Source: Prevotella sp.
GTDB lineage: Bacteria > Bacteroidota > Bacteroidia > Bacteroidales > Bacteroidaceae
Direction of reading: 5' to 3'
Assembly (NCBI GenBank): GCA_017424205.1
Contig: JAFPAS010000116.1
Span: 1 to 12,310 of the forward strand
Length of the DNA stretch: 12,310 bases
Below, in pieces: positions 1 to 7,594 of this stretch; position 1 is the stretch's first letter, and every line of letters begins with the position of its first letter. The notes below the pieces were generated by a model that saw only the letters and a program-made list of their open reading frames with translations, did no database searches and was not told the DNA's origin. A program made the position numbers and the translations under genes.

Positions 1-16
1 AAAAAAAGGGGGAAAA

Positions 17-47
17 TTGGATATAAGGCATGGAGACATTAACTTTG
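17..47 (+). promoter_or_regulatory. Bacteroidota-type promoter of the HtrA gene
   Basis: The -7 element TAACTTTG at 40-47 matches the Bacteroidota consensus TAnnTTTG exactly. A TTG at 17-19 lies 20 bases upstream, where the -33 TTTG element is expected. Transcription would start near position 54, giving a leader of roughly 25 bases before the ATG at 78. The consensus is established for the Bacteroidota primary sigma factor; its use here is inferred from sequence alone. Confidence 0.7.
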
Positions 48-77
48 CAAGAGAAATAACCGCAATTGTTAAAGGAT

Positions 78-1529
78 ATGAAGAAGACTATTTTACTCTC
101 GCTATGCGCTGCAGCAATATTCAGCGCTGGCACCATGATGACAAACGCAGCGACAAACAACGACAGCACAACACAAATGGCAGGACAGCCAGTAGACCTC
201 ACCGTAGCAGCTGAAAGGGCGCTGCCATGCGTGGTACACATAAAATATCTGCAGAACTCAAAAATACAGGAGGTGGAGATGCGCAACGACCCGTTCGGCG
301 ACATGTTTGACCCATTCGGATTTTTCGGACAGAGAGGACAGGGACAGAATCAGAAGCGCAAGGTGCAGACGCCTAAGAAAGAGGGTGCTGGCTCTGGCGT
401 GCTGATAAGCAGCGATGGCTATATCGTGACGAACAACCACGTCGTGGAGGGTGCTGACGAACTGACTGTGACAATGAACGACAACAGGGAATTCTCTGCA
501 CGGATAATTGGCACGGACAAGGCTACCGACCTGGCACTGATAAAAATTCACGGCAAGGATCTGCCTGCTATAAAGGTGGCATCGTCTGACGATATCCGCG
601 TGGGCGAATGGGTGCTGGCCATTGGTCATCCGTTCAATCTGCGCGCTACAGTCACTGCCGGCATTGTATCGGCAAAGGCTCGCTCGCTGGGAGCGAACGG
701 CGTGGAGGCTTTCATACAGACGGATGCTGCCATCAATGCTGGCAATTCGGGAGGTGCGCTGGTGAATGTCAAAGGGGAGCTTATCGGCATAAACGCCATG
801 CTATACTCGCAGACGGGCAACTTCACAGGATATGGCTTTGCCATACCTACTACGATCATGAACAAGGTGGTGGACGACCTGAAGCAGTACGGAACGGTGC
901 AGCGCGGACTGATTGGCATTCGCGGCACAGACGTGAGAAACTATATCGACCAGATGAAGGAGCAGCAGAAGGAGGCGGACTTCGGCACTAACGAGGGCAT
1001 ATACATAGCTGAGGTCACTGACGACGGCGCAGCACAAGAGGGCGGACTGGAGAAGGGTGACGTCATCACGCATATCAACGGGCATAAGGTAACGAAAATG
1101 GCTGAACTGCAGGAGATTCTGGCTACAAAACGTCCTGGAGATAAAATCACTGTCAATTTCCTACGCAAGAAAGCGAAGAAGAGCGTGACGCTGATGCTGA
1201 AAAATGAGCAGGGAAACACAAAGGTGGTGAAGGACGCAGACCTCGACATTCTCGGAGCGACATTCCGCGAGATAAACGAGACGGAACGGCAGCAGCTGGA
1301 CATCGCCTACGGACTGAAAGTGATGAAGGTTGGCAACGGAAAATTCAAGGATAGCGGAGTGCCTGCAGGATTCTACATACAGAAGGTGAACGAAACAGGC
1401 GTGAAGACCATAAACGAGTTGAATGCGGTGGTGAAAGAGGCAAGCAAATCGAAATCGCCGGTATTATATATTCAGGGTGTATATCCATCAGGCAAAAAGG
1501 GTTACTTCGCCGTACCGCTTGAGGAATAG
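78..1529 (+). CDS. htrA: DegP/HtrA-family periplasmic serine protease (Do-like), two PDZ domains
   Basis: This is an envelope quality-control protease/chaperone that degrades misfolded exported proteins. I chose ATG 78 rather than the in-frame TTG at 66 because the protein then begins with a typical MKKT signal peptide, with likely cleavage near residue 24 (TNA). The trypsin-like domain spans roughly residues 35-255. The triad is complete: His121 in TNNHVV, Asp151 in TDLALI, and Ser224 in GNSGGA (codon 747-749). Two PDZ domains follow, at about 270-375 and 385-483. At 483 residues it has the usual length for DegP/DegQ-type proteins. A DPFGDMFDPFGFFG stretch at 71-84 resembles the flexible LA loop of the family. 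Cys10 is not in a lipobox, so this is a soluble periplasmic enzyme rather than a lipoprotein. It has its own promoter and is followed by a hairpin, so it is probably monocistronic. Confidence 0.95.
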   Translation: MKKTILLSLCAAAIFSAGTMMTNAATNNDSTTQMAGQPVDLTVAAERALPCVVHIKYLQNSKIQEVEMRNDPFGDMFDPFGFFGQRGQGQNQKRKVQTPKKEGAGSGVLISSDGYIVTNNHVVEGADELTVTMNDNREFSARIIGTDKATDLALIKIHGKDLPAIKVASSDDIRVGEWVLAIGHPFNLRATVTAGIVSAKARSLGANGVEAFIQTDAAINAGNSGGALVNVKGELIGINAMLYSQTGNFTGYGFAIPTTIMNKVVDDLKQYGTVQRGLIGIRGTDVRNYIDQMKEQQKEADFGTNEGIYIAEVTDDGAAQEGGLEKGDVITHINGHKVTKMAELQEILATKRPGDKITVNFLRKKAKKSVTLMLKNEQGNTKVVKDADLDILGATFREINETERQQLDIAYGLKVMKVGNGKFKDSGVPAGFYIQKVNETGVKTINELNAVVKEASKSKSPVLYIQGVYPSGKKGYFAVPLEE

Positions 1530-1542
1530 TACTGAAGAGAAA

Positions 1543-1596
1543 TTAGTGGTTTGATAGCATCTGCTCTGACAATGTCTGATGCTGTCAAACCGCTAA
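1543..1596 (+). terminator. Long hairpin after htrA, probable terminator
   Basis: Arms 1543-1561 and 1578-1596 pair over 19 base pairs, with two positions relying on G-U wobble, around a 16-base loop (1562-1577). It begins 13 bases after the htrA stop. The following sequence is T-rich but has no clean T run, so this could be a weak intrinsic terminator or an mRNA 3'-end stabiliser. The stem is seen directly; the function is inferred from its position. Confidence 0.6.
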
Positions 1597-1630
1597 ATGT
1601 GTATTTACAGCGACAGGAAAATAGGAGATT

Positions 1631-1669
1631 GCAGCGCCTGCCTCAGAACAAAAACAGGCTGGCTGCTGC
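1631..1669. promoter_or_regulatory. Second inverted repeat in the htrA-moxR gap
   Basis: GCAGCGCCTGCCT at 1631-1643 pairs with AGGCTGGCTGCTGC at 1656-1669. The stem is about 12 base pairs with one mismatch and one bulged base, around a 12-base A-rich loop. It sits directly upstream of the candidate moxR promoter. It may be an operator, a second termination hairpin or a leader structure; the sequence does not decide between these. Confidence 0.4.
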
Positions 1670-1682
1670 TCAAGGGAAAACA

Positions 1683-1690
1683 TATAATTG
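1683..1690 (+). promoter_or_regulatory. Candidate -7 element for the Bat operon
   Basis: TATAATTG differs from TAnnTTTG by one base and lies 33 bases before the moxR ATG. The expected -33 TTTG is not evident about 20 bases upstream, where the right arm of the second inverted repeat lies. A weak promoter, or one dependent on an activator, is possible. The call rests on one element and position only. Confidence 0.3.
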
Positions 1691-1723
1691 CAGAAACATT
1701 AATTAAAAAACACACATAAGAAA

Positions 1724-2707
1724 ATGGACATTAGAGAACTTAATATCAGAATAGAACAGGAGTCGGGATTCGTGCAGAACCTGATAAATGGCATGGACAA
1801 GGTGATTGTCGGACAGAAGCATCTCATCGACTCTCTGCTCATTTCGCTGCTCAGCGACGGGCATATACTGCTTGAGGGTGTGCCTGGACTTGCAAAAACG
1901 CTGGCAATAAACACGCTGTCGAAACTCGTTGATGCCGACTTCAGCCGCATTCAGTTCACACCTGACTTGCTTCCTGCAGACGTAATAGGCACAATGATAT
2001 ACTCGCAGAAAGAGGAGAAATTCCAAGTGAAGCAAGGCCCTGTATTCGCAAATTTCATACTCGCTGACGAAATTAACCGTGCACCGGCAAAGGTGCAGTC
2101 AGCGCTGCTGGAGGCTATGCAGGAGCACCAGGTGACAATAGGCGACAACACATTCAAACTGCCGACACCATTCCTTGTAATGGCGACACAGAACCCGATA
2201 GAACAGGAGGGTACATATCCGCTGCCAGAGGCTCAGATGGACCGTTTCATGATGAAGGTGGTGATTGGGTATCCTACCATCGAAGAGGAGAAGCTCATTA
2301 TACGCGAAAACCTGGCTGAACGCCTGCCAGAGGTTAGTCCTGTCACAACAACAGAGGAGATTGTGAGAGCTCGCAAGATTGTGAGAGAGGTATATATCGA
2401 TGAGAAAATCGAGCAGTATATTGCCGACATCGTATTCGCTACACGCTATCCGCAGCAATACGGGTTGACTGAGCTGCAGTCGCTCATAGCATTCGGCGGA
2501 TCACCACGTGCATCAATAAACCTGGCAAAGGCGGCACGTGCATATGCCTTCATAAAGCGCAGGGGATATGTCGTTCCGGAGGACGTGCGCGCTGTTGCGT
2601 TCGATGTGCTCCGTCACCGTATCGGACTATCGTATGAGGCTGAAGCTATAAATATCAGTGCAGAAGAAATCATATCACAGATTATAAACAAAGTACAGGT
2701 GCCATAA
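1724..2707 (+). CDS. moxR: MoxR-family AAA+ ATPase
   Basis: This is a cytoplasmic AAA+ ATPase of the MoxR branch, thought to act as a chaperone that activates or assembles VWA-domain partners. Visible motifs are Walker A GVPGLAKT (residues 52-59), Walker B LADE with catalytic Glu116 (113-116), sensor 1 Asn157 in ATQNP, the conserved EGTYPLPEAQMDRF block (162-175) with its arginine, and a sensor 2 region GGSPRAS near 265-272. At 327 residues it has the normal family length, and it has no signal peptide or membrane segment. It is the first gene of the Bat cluster. The DUF58 gene follows after 34 bases, and a MoxR-DUF58-VWA order is the standard arrangement for this family. The ATG at 1724 is preceded by A-rich sequence with no Shine-Dalgarno. 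Confidence 0.95.
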   Translation: MDIRELNIRIEQESGFVQNLINGMDKVIVGQKHLIDSLLISLLSDGHILLEGVPGLAKTLAINTLSKLVDADFSRIQFTPDLLPADVIGTMIYSQKEEKFQVKQGPVFANFILADEINRAPAKVQSALLEAMQEHQVTIGDNTFKLPTPFLVMATQNPIEQEGTYPLPEAQMDRFMMKVVIGYPTIEEEKLIIRENLAERLPEVSPVTTTEEIVRARKIVREVYIDEKIEQYIADIVFATRYPQQYGLTELQSLIAFGGSPRASINLAKAARAYAFIKRRGYVVPEDVRAVAFDVLRHRIGLSYEAEAINISAEEIISQIINKVQVP

Positions 2708-2741
2708 TCCTGAAACGGCAGAGAATAGTATATTGACAGAG

Positions 2742-3611
2742 ATGAATACTAACGACATATTATCAAAGGTAAGGAAAATAGAGATTAAGACACGCAGGCT
2801 GAGCAATAATATCTTTGCCGGCCAGTATCACTCTGCCTTCAAAGGTCGTGGTATGGCTTTCTCTGAGGTTAGAGAATATCAGTTCGGCGATGACGTGAGA
2901 GACATAGACTGGAATGTCACAGCTCGCTTTCACCGGCCGTATGTGAAAGTGTTTGAAGAAGAGCGTGAACTGACCGTAATGCTTATGGTGGACGTGTCGG
3001 GCTCGCTGGCATTCGGTTCTGAAAGGCAGGAGAAACGTGAGATGATAACAGAAATTGCTGCTACCATAGCATTTTCGGCTATTCAGAACAACGATAAAAT
3101 CGGTGTGATTTTCTTTTCTGACCGCATAGAAAAATTCATACCGCCAAAGAAAGGACGAAAGCATATTCTGCATATCATACGAACACTGCTCGACTTCAAA
3201 CCAGAAAGCAATCGCACGGATATCATACAGGCTGTAGAAACGCTGACAAGAATGCAAAAAAGAAGATGCACTGCTTTCATGCTCAGCGATTTCTATCAGC
3301 AGAAGCCATTTACAAAGGAACTGCAGATATGCAACCGTAAGCATGATGTGGTGGCGATACAGGTGTATGACAGGCGTGACACCGCTCTCCCGGACATCGG
3401 ACTGATGCGTGTCAGAGACGCAGAAACAGGACATGAGCAATATCTTGACACCTCATCAAAGAAAGTCAGAAACGCATACAGCGAGCAATGGAAGAAAAGA
3501 CAGGACAGACTGCACGAAACATTCACGCATTCGGGAGTGGACTCTGTCGCAATATCAACCAACGACGACTATGTGAAATATCTGATGATGCTCTTCAAGA
3601 AAAGAAAATAA
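2742..3611 (+). CDS. DUF58 domain protein of the Bat operon
   Basis: A 289-residue protein predicted to be cytoplasmic, with no signal peptide or membrane segment. It carries the DUF58 hallmark block REYQFGDDVRDIDWN (residues 44-58), followed by a VWA-like fold with a MIDAS-type DVSGS at 84-88. DUF58 proteins are nearly always encoded next to MoxR ATPases and VWA membrane proteins, and are presumed to be their partners; the biochemical role is not established. ATG 2742 is preferred to the in-frame TTG at 2733 because it is an ATG and no conserved sequence is lost. Only 34 bases separate it from moxR and 7 bases from the next gene, so it is co-transcribed with both. A 225-residue antisense frame over this gene is a coding shadow. 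Confidence 0.92.
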   Translation: MNTNDILSKVRKIEIKTRRLSNNIFAGQYHSAFKGRGMAFSEVREYQFGDDVRDIDWNVTARFHRPYVKVFEEERELTVMLMVDVSGSLAFGSERQEKREMITEIAATIAFSAIQNNDKIGVIFFSDRIEKFIPPKKGRKHILHIIRTLLDFKPESNRTDIIQAVETLTRMQKRRCTAFMLSDFYQQKPFTKELQICNRKHDVVAIQVYDRRDTALPDIGLMRVRDAETGHEQYLDTSSKKVRNAYSEQWKKRQDRLHETFTHSGVDSVAISTNDDYVKYLMMLFKKRK

Positions 3612-3618
3612 ACATACA

Positions 3619-4686
3619 GTGAAAAAAATATTATTACTGATTATCATAGCATTTGCAACTAAAGTAAGTGCACAGAAAATACAGGTCACTGAGCAGCTGG
3701 ACTCTATAGAGATTATGCTCGGCAGCCAATGTCATCTCTTCCTGTCTGTGACAGCAAAAGAGAAGGCTGACGTGAAATTTCCTGATTTCTCGCAGACAAA
3801 ACTTATTGCACCGGGCATAGAGGTGGTGCAGCAGATGCGTGGCGACAGCATTGTAAATGATGACGGGACGATAAAACAGACGGTCGTATACAGAATAACA
3901 TCGTTCGAGCCAAAGCTTCATTACATCGCACCGCTTAACGTTATGGTGGACGGAAAAAAAATCATGGGCAAGAAGCTTGCGCTGAAAGTTATAGATGTGC
4001 CTGTTGACACGACAAAGCTCGACCAATTTTTCCCACCAAAAGACATACAGACCAATCCGTTCATGATTACGGAATGGATTCCTGCAATATCATTATATTT
4101 CATTGCATCGCTTATGGCTGTTATTGCTATGCTATGCTATCTGATGAAAAAAGGAAACAAACCAATTCGCATATCATTCAGAATCATAAAGAGGGTGCCA
4201 GCGCACATCAAAGCGATGTCGGCTATCGATGAGATAAAAGATAATAAACTGGCAATAGCCGAAAATCAAAAGGAATACTACACCAGACTGACAGATACTC
4301 TACGTATATATATAAAGGAGAGGTTCGGATTCTCTGCCATGGAGATGACTACAAGAGAGATTATCAACAGGCTGCAAGCTGAAGACCCGATGAAAGTGGC
4401 AGAGTTGCGTGAGGTTTTTGAGACTGCCGATCTCGTAAAGTTCGCAAAATATTCTACACTGATTAATGAGAACGACCGAAACCTCGTTTCAGCAATAGAC
4501 TTCATCAACTCTACTAAGACGGAGGAAATCGTTGAGGAGCATAAGGAAGAGGAACAGCTGACTGAAGAACAGAAACAGACTAACGTGACAATAAAAGCTC
4601 TGAAGGTGCTCACATACATTGCTGCATTTGCTTCTGCAATAATTCTATGCATAACTATATGGCAAGTGGTTATGCTCATAGAATAA
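3619..4686 (+). CDS. BatX-like membrane protein, short BatD relative
   Basis: A 355-residue protein in the slot between DUF58 and BatA. The start is GTG at 3619, immediately followed by MKK and a signal peptide with likely cleavage after residue 18 (VSA/QK); no ATG fits better. Residues 19-145 look beta-rich and extracytoplasmic. A membrane segment lies at about 153-175, then a basic stretch (KKGNK), a helical cytoplasmic region at about 185-320, and a second membrane segment at about 330-353. The helical part includes YYTRLTDTLRIYIKERFGF (from about residue 220), and the pattern recurs in the C-terminal module of BatD in this operon (about 513-580). It thus looks like a shortened BatD with a different N-terminal region. 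Genes in this position are found in other Bacteroidota Bat clusters, but their role is unknown. The name is descriptive only. Confidence 0.8.
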   Translation: MKKILLLIIIAFATKVSAQKIQVTEQLDSIEIMLGSQCHLFLSVTAKEKADVKFPDFSQTKLIAPGIEVVQQMRGDSIVNDDGTIKQTVVYRITSFEPKLHYIAPLNVMVDGKKIMGKKLALKVIDVPVDTTKLDQFFPPKDIQTNPFMITEWIPAISLYFIASLMAVIAMLCYLMKKGNKPIRISFRIIKRVPAHIKAMSAIDEIKDNKLAIAENQKEYYTRLTDTLRIYIKERFGFSAMEMTTREIINRLQAEDPMKVAELREVFETADLVKFAKYSTLINENDRNLVSAIDFINSTKTEEIVEEHKEEEQLTEEQKQTNVTIKALKVLTYIAAFASAIILCITIWQVVMLIE

Positions 4687-4797
4687 GCCTTATAAAGAAA
4701 AGGCCAAAAAACGGGTAAGGTTAATAATAAAAATAAAATTCAGTAAGACAGGAGTCAGAATGCCAGAAAGACGACTCTGGTCTATAAGAGGATTCTA
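4687..4797 (+). promoter_or_regulatory. Batx-batA spacer with small competing hairpins
   Basis: This is the widest gap inside the Bat operon (111 bases). GCCTT 4687-4691 can pair with AAGGC 4700-4704 right after the stop codon. Near batA, GAGTC 4752-4756 can pair with GACTC 4773-4777, or CCAGA 4763-4767 with TCTGG 4776-4780. The last two are mutually exclusive. A purine run AAGAGGA (4786-4792) lies 5 bases before the batA ATG and may aid initiation. No TAnnTTTG promoter is seen. These stems are short, so a function is uncertain. Confidence 0.3.
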
Positions 4798-5796
4798 ATG
4801 GAATTAGCAAATAAAGAATATCTGCTGTTATTACTGCTGCTCATACCATACATCGTCTGGTATTTCAGTTTCAGAACGAAAACTGAAGCAGCAATGACGC
4901 TAAGCGATACGTGGATGCTGGAAAATACGCCTAAGACATTACGTCAAAGGCTCACATGGCTGCCGATGCTGCTCAGATGCATAGCATTTGTACTTCTCGT
5001 AATCGTAATATGCCGGCCACAAACACGAAACGCATGGGACGAAAGGAGTGTGGAGGGTATTGACATAATGCTCTCAATGGACGTCTCGACATCAATGCTT
5101 GCTGAAGATTTGAAACCTAACAGAATTGAGGCAGCAAAGAATGTCGCAACGGCTTTTATTACTGACAGACCTAACGATAATATCGGATTGACGATATTTG
5201 CAGGCGAGGCTTTCACACAATGTCCGATGACGACAGACCATGCTTCGCTTATCAATCTGCTACAGAATGTCAGAACGGACATCGCATCAAGAGGATTGAT
5301 AGAGGATGGTACTGCCGTGGGCATGGGATTGACAAATGCTGTCACAAGACTGAAAAATTCAAAAGCAAAGTCTAAAGTGGTTATACTGCTTACTGATGGC
5401 TCAAACAATGCCGGAGAGATTTCGCCAATGACTGCAGCAGAAATAGCTAAAAGCCTTGGAATCAGAGTATATACAATCGGGGTAGGAACAAATAAAGTCG
5501 CACCCTACCCTATGCCTGTGGCTGGCGGAGTGCAGTATGTGAATATACCCGTAGAGATTGATACCAAGACTCTTGCTGATATTGCGAAAAAAACTGATGG
5601 TAATTTCTATCGGGCAACAAACAATAACGAACTGAAACAGATTTATCACGATATAGATAAGCTGGAACGTTCGAAACTCAATGTAAAGAAATTCTCAAAG
5701 CGATACGAAGCTTTCCATCCATTTGCAATTGCTGCACTTATAGCATTGCTGATAGAGATTACATTAAGACTGACATGGTTGAGAAGAATACCATAA
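4798..5796 (+). CDS. batA: BatA, membrane-anchored VWA protein
   Basis: A 332-residue aerotolerance-operon protein. Two hydrophobic segments (about 8-25 and 56-72) precede a VWA domain (about 87-270), and a third lies near 311-327. The metal-ion-dependent adhesion site is complete: Asp95-x-Ser97-x-Ser99 (DVSTS), Thr172 in EDGTAVG and Asp200 in LLTDGS. Basic residues between the first two helices (R26, K28, K46, R49, R51) and at the C-terminus (WLRRIP) suggest these face the cytoplasm, which places the VWA domain in the periplasm. It is paralogous to BatB downstream and shares its layout, including the LAEDxxPxR block just after the MIDAS. In Bacteroides fragilis the Bat operon was linked to aerotolerance; the molecular function remains unclear. 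VWA proteins of this kind are the likely clients of the MoxR ATPase. Confidence 0.95.
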   Translation: MELANKEYLLLLLLLIPYIVWYFSFRTKTEAAMTLSDTWMLENTPKTLRQRLTWLPMLLRCIAFVLLVIVICRPQTRNAWDERSVEGIDIMLSMDVSTSMLAEDLKPNRIEAAKNVATAFITDRPNDNIGLTIFAGEAFTQCPMTTDHASLINLLQNVRTDIASRGLIEDGTAVGMGLTNAVTRLKNSKAKSKVVILLTDGSNNAGEISPMTAAEIAKSLGIRVYTIGVGTNKVAPYPMPVAGGVQYVNIPVEIDTKTLADIAKKTDGNFYRATNNNELKQIYHDIDKLERSKLNVKKFSKRYEAFHPFAIAALIALLIEITLRLTWLRRIP

Positions 5797-5838
5797 TTAA
5801 TTCAGCAAAAAGAATAAAAACAAGAAGAGGCTACTACA

Positions 5839-6873
5839 ATGCGATTTGAAAACCCTACATATCTATATCTATTAATTATAATTCCAGTGTTCTTTCTTTT
5901 AAGATTCTGGATGATATGGAGACAACATAAAGCTCTTAAGAAATGGGGTGACTACGAACTGACACTGCATCAGATGCCAAACCGTTCACGTCATAGACCT
6001 ATGCTTAAGTTCTGCTTGATAATGACGGCCATCGCACTTATAATTGTCATATTGGCACGTCCGCAAATGGGAAGCAAGATAAGCAAGGAGAAACGCAACG
6101 GCATAGAGGCTATAATTTGTCTTGACATCTCAAACTCTATGCTCGCGGAAGATGTAAGACCATCAAGACTCTTGAAATCAAAGATGCTGATGGAAAACAT
6201 GGTAGACAACTTCACCAATGACAAAATCGGACTCATCGTTTTTGCTGGCGATGCGTTTACCCAACTGCCAATAACTGCTGACTACGTCTCTGCAAAAATG
6301 TTCTTGCAAAATGCCTCACCATCGCTTATTGAAGAGCAAGGCACAGACATCGCAAAGGCTATCGACCTGGCAAGAAATAGTTTCACTCAGCAGAAGAACA
6401 TCGGACGGGCCATTATTATCATCACTGACGGCGAAGACCATGAAGGCGGAGCATTAGAAGCGGCGAAGCAGGCGAAGAAAGCTGGCTTAAGAGTTTTTAT
6501 ACTCGGAGTGGGCTCAACCGAAGGAAGCCCAATTCCAAACGGTGAGGGCGGATACATGATTGACAATACAGGACAGACTGTAATGACGGCTCTCAATGAC
6601 AAGATGTGTAAAGAAATAGCTGAAGCTGGCAGCGGAACATACATTCATGTTGACAACACAAATGATGCTCAAGAGCGTCTGAATGAAGAACTTGCAAATC
6701 TACAGAAGAATGAGATATCAAGCGTAGTGTATAGCGAATATAACGACCAGTTTCAAATTGTAGGAATATTCGTCATACTGCTTCTCATTATTGAGACATT
6801 AATCTCCGAATGCAAGCCTTCATGGCAGAAGAATATGAGCCTATTCAAGAAAAAACATAACTCAGTAAAATAA
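5839..6873 (+). CDS. batB: BatB, membrane-anchored VWA protein
   Basis: A 344-residue paralogue of BatA. Hydrophobic segments lie at about 8-27, 57-73 and 318-335, with a VWA domain from about 89 to 275. The MIDAS is complete: Asp96-x-Ser98-x-Ser100 (DISNS), Thr169 in EQGTD and Asp197 in IITDGE. The loop between the first two helices is strongly basic, as is the C-terminal tail (FKKKHNSVK), so by the positive-inside rule the VWA domain is periplasmic, as in BatA. The start follows a purine-rich AGAAGAGG (5823-5830) by 8 bases, a possible Shine-Dalgarno in an organism group that seldom uses one. The stop overlaps the batC start by one base (TAATG at 6871-6875), which suggests translational coupling of BatB and BatC. 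Confidence 0.95.
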   Translation: MRFENPTYLYLLIIIPVFFLLRFWMIWRQHKALKKWGDYELTLHQMPNRSRHRPMLKFCLIMTAIALIIVILARPQMGSKISKEKRNGIEAIICLDISNSMLAEDVRPSRLLKSKMLMENMVDNFTNDKIGLIVFAGDAFTQLPITADYVSAKMFLQNASPSLIEEQGTDIAKAIDLARNSFTQQKNIGRAIIIITDGEDHEGGALEAAKQAKKAGLRVFILGVGSTEGSPIPNGEGGYMIDNTGQTVMTALNDKMCKEIAEAGSGTYIHVDNTNDAQERLNEELANLQKNEISSVVYSEYNDQFQIVGIFVILLLIIETLISECKPSWQKNMSLFKKKHNSVK

Positions 6874-7556
6874 TGAACTCCAGAATAATATACATAATAT
6901 TATGTCTTATGATGCTCTCTATTACAGAAGTAAAAGGGCAGAATGACAGGCAATTCATACGTCAGGGAAATAGGGCATACAGAGCACAACAGTATGAAAA
7001 AGCTGAAGCGACATACAGAAAAGCCGTCGCAGCTAATCCACGAAATCCTGAAGCTCTTTATAATCTGGGATGCGCCCTTATGGCACAGCAAAAAGACTCT
7101 ATGGCTGTGCAGTGTCTGGAAAATGGTGCAAAACTACAGACTGACCCATTGCGCAGAGCACAGGCATATCATAACATGGGTGTTATATGCCAGCAGAAAA
7201 AACTTTTTTCAGAAGCTGCAGAAGCATATAAGCAAGCATTACGGAATAATCCGAATGATGATGAGACAAGGTATAATCTGGCACTATGCTTGAAGCAGAT
7301 AAAGAACCAGCCTCAGCAGCAACAGCAGAAGAGTCAGGACGAGAACAAAAATGGCGATAACAACAAAAACAAAGAACAAGAAGAGAAAAACGAAAATAAG
7401 GACAAAAAACAACAACAAGACAACCAAGAACAGATGAGCAGAGAAAATGCTGAGCAACTGCTTAATGCTGCACAACAACAGGAGAAAGCAACACAGCAGC
7501 GCCTTAAGCAGAACCAACAGCAACCAAGAAAAAATAAACATCTGAAAAACTGGTAA
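6873..7556 (+). CDS. batC: BatC, exported TPR protein with Q/N/K-rich tail
   Basis: A 227-residue protein whose ATG overlaps the batB stop by one base. A signal peptide ends near residue 22 (VKG/Q), placing the protein in the periplasm. Tetratricopeptide repeats cover about residues 26-142, clearest at 27-60 and 97-130 (NPRNPEALYNLG and NPNDDETRYNLA mark the repeat ends). Residues 145-187 are low complexity, rich in Gln, Asn, Lys and Glu. A short helical block (MSRENAEQLLNAA, 188-200) and an -LKNW end follow; from memory, similar blocks end other Bacteroidota BatC proteins. The TPR region probably scaffolds BatA/BatB. The low-complexity stretch may be a flexible spacer. The protein could be confused with a generic TPR protein, but its position and C-terminus support BatC. 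Confidence 0.9.
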   Translation: MNSRIIYIILCLMMLSITEVKGQNDRQFIRQGNRAYRAQQYEKAEATYRKAVAANPRNPEALYNLGCALMAQQKDSMAVQCLENGAKLQTDPLRRAQAYHNMGVICQQKKLFSEAAEAYKQALRNNPNDDETRYNLALCLKQIKNQPQQQQQKSQDENKNGDNNKNKEQEEKNENKDKKQQQDNQEQMSRENAEQLLNAAQQQEKATQQRLKQNQQQPRKNKHLKNW

Positions 7557-7594
7557 AAACGATTATATTACATATCACACACGATACTCATCAT

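Noticed and set aside
71..76. AAAGGA as the Shine-Dalgarno of htrA
   Set aside because: It lies only one base from the ATG at 78, too close for normal ribosome pairing.
78..110. Lipoprotein signal in HtrA because of Cys10
   Set aside because: The residues before the cysteine (LLSL) do not fit a lipobox, which needs a small residue directly before Cys, and a normal cleavage site follows near residue 24.
17..214. Short frame starting with TTG at position 17
   Set aside because: Overlaps the htrA promoter and signal-peptide region in another frame; charged, low-quality translation.
608..991. 127-codon plus-strand frame inside htrA
   Set aside because: Out-of-frame shadow of the protease catalytic region, rich in Cys, His, Arg and Gly, with no family resemblance.
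2763..3440. 225-codon open frame on the minus strand across the DUF58 gene
   Set aside because: It is fully antisense to a clear DUF58 gene, has Cys/His/Tyr-rich composition without recognisable motifs, and no promoter or start signal was seen.
6943..7293. 116-codon plus-strand frame inside batC
   Set aside because: Out of frame with the TPR-coding batC sequence and without recognisable features.
7284..7541. Minus-strand frame encoding a Leu/Val/Phe-rich, membrane-like peptide
   Set aside because: It is the complement of the Q/N/K-rich batC tail; such A-rich codons read as Leu/Val/Phe on the other strand. A composition artefact.
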